Source: Streptomyces lycii
GTDB lineage: Bacteria > Actinomycetota > Actinomycetes > Streptomycetales > Streptomycetaceae
Direction of reading: 5' to 3'
NCBI RefSeq assembly: GCF_009735685.1
Contig: NZ_WHPN01000036.1
Span: 1-47,813, forward strand
Length of the DNA stretch: 47,813 nt
The notes beneath the pieces were generated by a model. It worked only from the letters and a program-made list of their open reading frames with translations. It made no database searches and was not told where the DNA came from. Shown here in pieces: positions 46,984 through 47,813 of this stretch. The translations under genes were made by a program, and so were the position numbers. Positions within the stretch are counted from its first letter, which is position 1. Every line of letters starts with the position of its first letter.

Positions 46984-47112
46984 GTCCTCGCCCCGGGCGG
47001 TCGAGGACGGCGGGAGTTCCTGACTCACACGGCTGAAGGAGCCGTGCTCACAGTGGCGGGACCGTGCCGGATTCACACCGGCTTCCTCCCCTGGCGCCGT
47101 CCATGGCGTCGG
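46984..47112 (-). ncRNA. cobalamin riboswitch upstream of cobN
   Basis: On the minus strand the sequence reads GGAAGCCGGTGTGAATCCGG, then cacGGTCCCGCCACTGTGA, and later GTGTGAGTCAGGAACTCCC (B12 box, about 47013-47028). These are the conserved AdoCbl riboswitch elements in correct order. A following hairpin, GTCCTCG with CGAGGAC (46984-47008), may be the switching element. The cobN start is about 370 nt downstream, an unusually long leader. The exact ends are approximate. Confidence 0.92.
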
Positions 47113-47134
47113 CGGACCCGGACCGGGCCCGCCG

Positions 47135-47155
47135 CTGAGCATAGTAAGCGCTCAG
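47135..47155 (-). promoter_or_regulatory. putative cobN promoter -10 inside an inverted repeat
   Basis: On the minus strand the -10-like TACTAT lies within CTGAGC-gcttactat-GCTCAG, a 6-bp dyad. It sits about 25-30 bp upstream of the riboswitch, where a transcription start would be expected. A regulator binding the dyad would block the promoter. No good -35 box is seen. Confidence 0.4.
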
Positions 47156-47194
47156 GGCCGGTCCGGGGCACCCGCGGCCGGTCCGGACGCGGGG

Positions 47195-47222
47195 TCGACG
47201 GCCCGGCGCGGATCTGTATGCT
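47195..47222 (+). promoter_or_regulatory. putative leaderless promoter of cobG
   Basis: TCGACG (47195-47200), a 16-bp spacer and TATGCT (47217-47222), followed 7 nt later by the ATG at 47230. With no Shine-Dalgarno site present, this fits a leaderless promoter. Confidence 0.45.
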
Positions 47223-47229
47223 CGCCGCC

Positions 47230-47813
47230 ATGCCCTCCGCCCCCGCATCCCGCCCAAGCGGGTCCGAACCGCCGGATTTCGGACCCGGCGACCGCTGTCC
47301 CGGCGCATTGCGACTGCACATGGCCGACGACGGTGCGCTGGCCCGGATACGCCTTCCGGGCGGACTACTGTCGAGCCGTCAGGCAGCGGATCTCGCGGAC
47401 ATCGCCGAGGAGTTGGGCGATGGAAACCTCGATCTGACTTCGCGGGGCAATGTGCAGTTGCGAGGGCTTGCGGCGGACTGCGGGCCGGAACTCGCGGACC
47501 GCTTGCGGGCGGCGGCACTGCTGCCTTCCGACACCCATGAACGAGTCCGTAATGTGGTGGCTTCACCCCTCTCGGGCCTCGACGGCCACGGGTACGCCGA
47601 CACCGCCGCCTGGGCGCGGGCCCTGGACCGCGCGCTGTGCGCGAACCCGGACGCGGCAGCTCTTTCCGGGCGTTTTCTCTTCGCGCTGGACGACGGGCGC
47701 GGCGATGTCGCGGCCCTGGACGCCGATGTGACAATCGTCGCAGCTCCGGGCGGTGCGGCGGAGCTGCGCACCGGCGCGGGCGGCCCCCGGCTCGCGGTCT
47801 CGGCCGCCGACGC
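47230..47813 (+). CDS. cobG: precorrin-3B synthase CobG (5' part, cut by the window end)
   Basis: The first 194 residues of a sulfite/nitrite reductase-like protein. The ferredoxin-like half-domain begins at CPGALRLHMADDGALARIRL and contains LPGGLLSSRQAADLADIAEE and the characteristic LTSRGNVQLRGL (in pieces), then VRNVVASPLSGLDGHGYAD. This pattern fits CobG, which makes precorrin-3B in aerobic cobalamin synthesis; the cofactor-binding cysteines would lie beyond the window. It is divergent from cobN, another cobalamin gene, supporting the call. The frame runs off the end without a stop. Confidence 0.87.
   Translation, partial: MPSAPASRPSGSEPPDFGPGDRCPGALRLHMADDGALARIRLPGGLLSSRQAADLADIAEELGDGNLDLTSRGNVQLRGLAADCGPELADRLRAAALLPSDTHERVRNVVASPLSGLDGHGYADTAAWARALDRALCANPDAAALSGRFLFALDDGRGDVAALDADVTIVAAPGGAAELRTGAGGPRLAVSAAD

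Overview
This window is high-GC actinobacterial DNA and almost certainly comes from a Streptomyces chromosome. The support is: two 'conservon' operons (sensor-kinase-like protein, roadblock protein, DUF742 protein, small GTPase), a CYP157-type P450, a fused SecDF, several Streptomyces-type DUF proteins, GTG starts, 4-bp ATGA/GTGA gene overlaps and strong third-position GC bias. No tRNA, rRNA, IS element or CRISPR array was seen. The species cannot be named from the sequence alone.

Layout. 1-7.1 kb: a secreted CAP-domain protein, a GNAT acetyltransferase preceded by a 13-bp tandem repeat, a type II NADH dehydrogenase-like flavoprotein, small DUF6343-like and DUF2267 proteins, two tandem family 2 glycosyltransferases and a small DUF6480-like membrane protein. 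7.5-12.1 kb: an NAD-dependent epimerase and a one-chain transketolase, divergent from an aromatic-acid-exporter-like membrane protein. 12.2-16.2 kb: conservon 1 (cvnA-B-C-D plus a GAF protein) closed by a strong hairpin. 16.3-21.6 kb: an acyl-CoA dehydrogenase homologue lacking a visible catalytic Glu, a fused SecDF, a 0.9-kb gene-free repeat-rich stretch and a small secreted protein. 21.9-23.9 kb: an unrecognised 483-residue protein and a DUF6328-like membrane protein. 24.4-31.0 kb: a four-gene operon with 4-bp overlaps encoding a Cys-type formate dehydrogenase catalytic subunit, a four-cluster ferredoxin subunit, an NrfD-like anchor and a zinc formaldehyde/alcohol dehydrogenase. 31.1-35.1 kb: a 56-residue protein, an unusual zinc-ribbon SDR, a GH25 lysozyme without signal peptide and a DUF574 methyltransferase. 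35.6-37.6 kb: a SAM methyltransferase plus class I terpene synthase operon. 37.6-42.0 kb: conservon 2, running convergent to the terpene operon and ending with a P450 that lacks the ExxR motif. 42.4-47.8 kb: a GNAT protein, cobN behind a cobalamin riboswitch, and divergent cobG cut by the window end.

How the parts may work together. The formaldehyde dehydrogenase-like and formate dehydrogenase genes read as a C1 detoxification or energy module (formaldehyde to formate to CO2). The methyltransferase and terpene synthase are likely to make a C-methylated terpenoid that is not evidently 2-methylisoborneol. Conservon 2 and its CYP157-type P450 lie back to back with that operon. The upstream region of the terpene operon and the upstream region of conservon 2 share a 14-bp identical motif and a 10-bp identical motif, so the two units might be co-regulated. 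That terpene/conservon neighbourhood is the best candidate for an undescribed system. Three genes (21913, 42384, 47230) appear to be leaderless.
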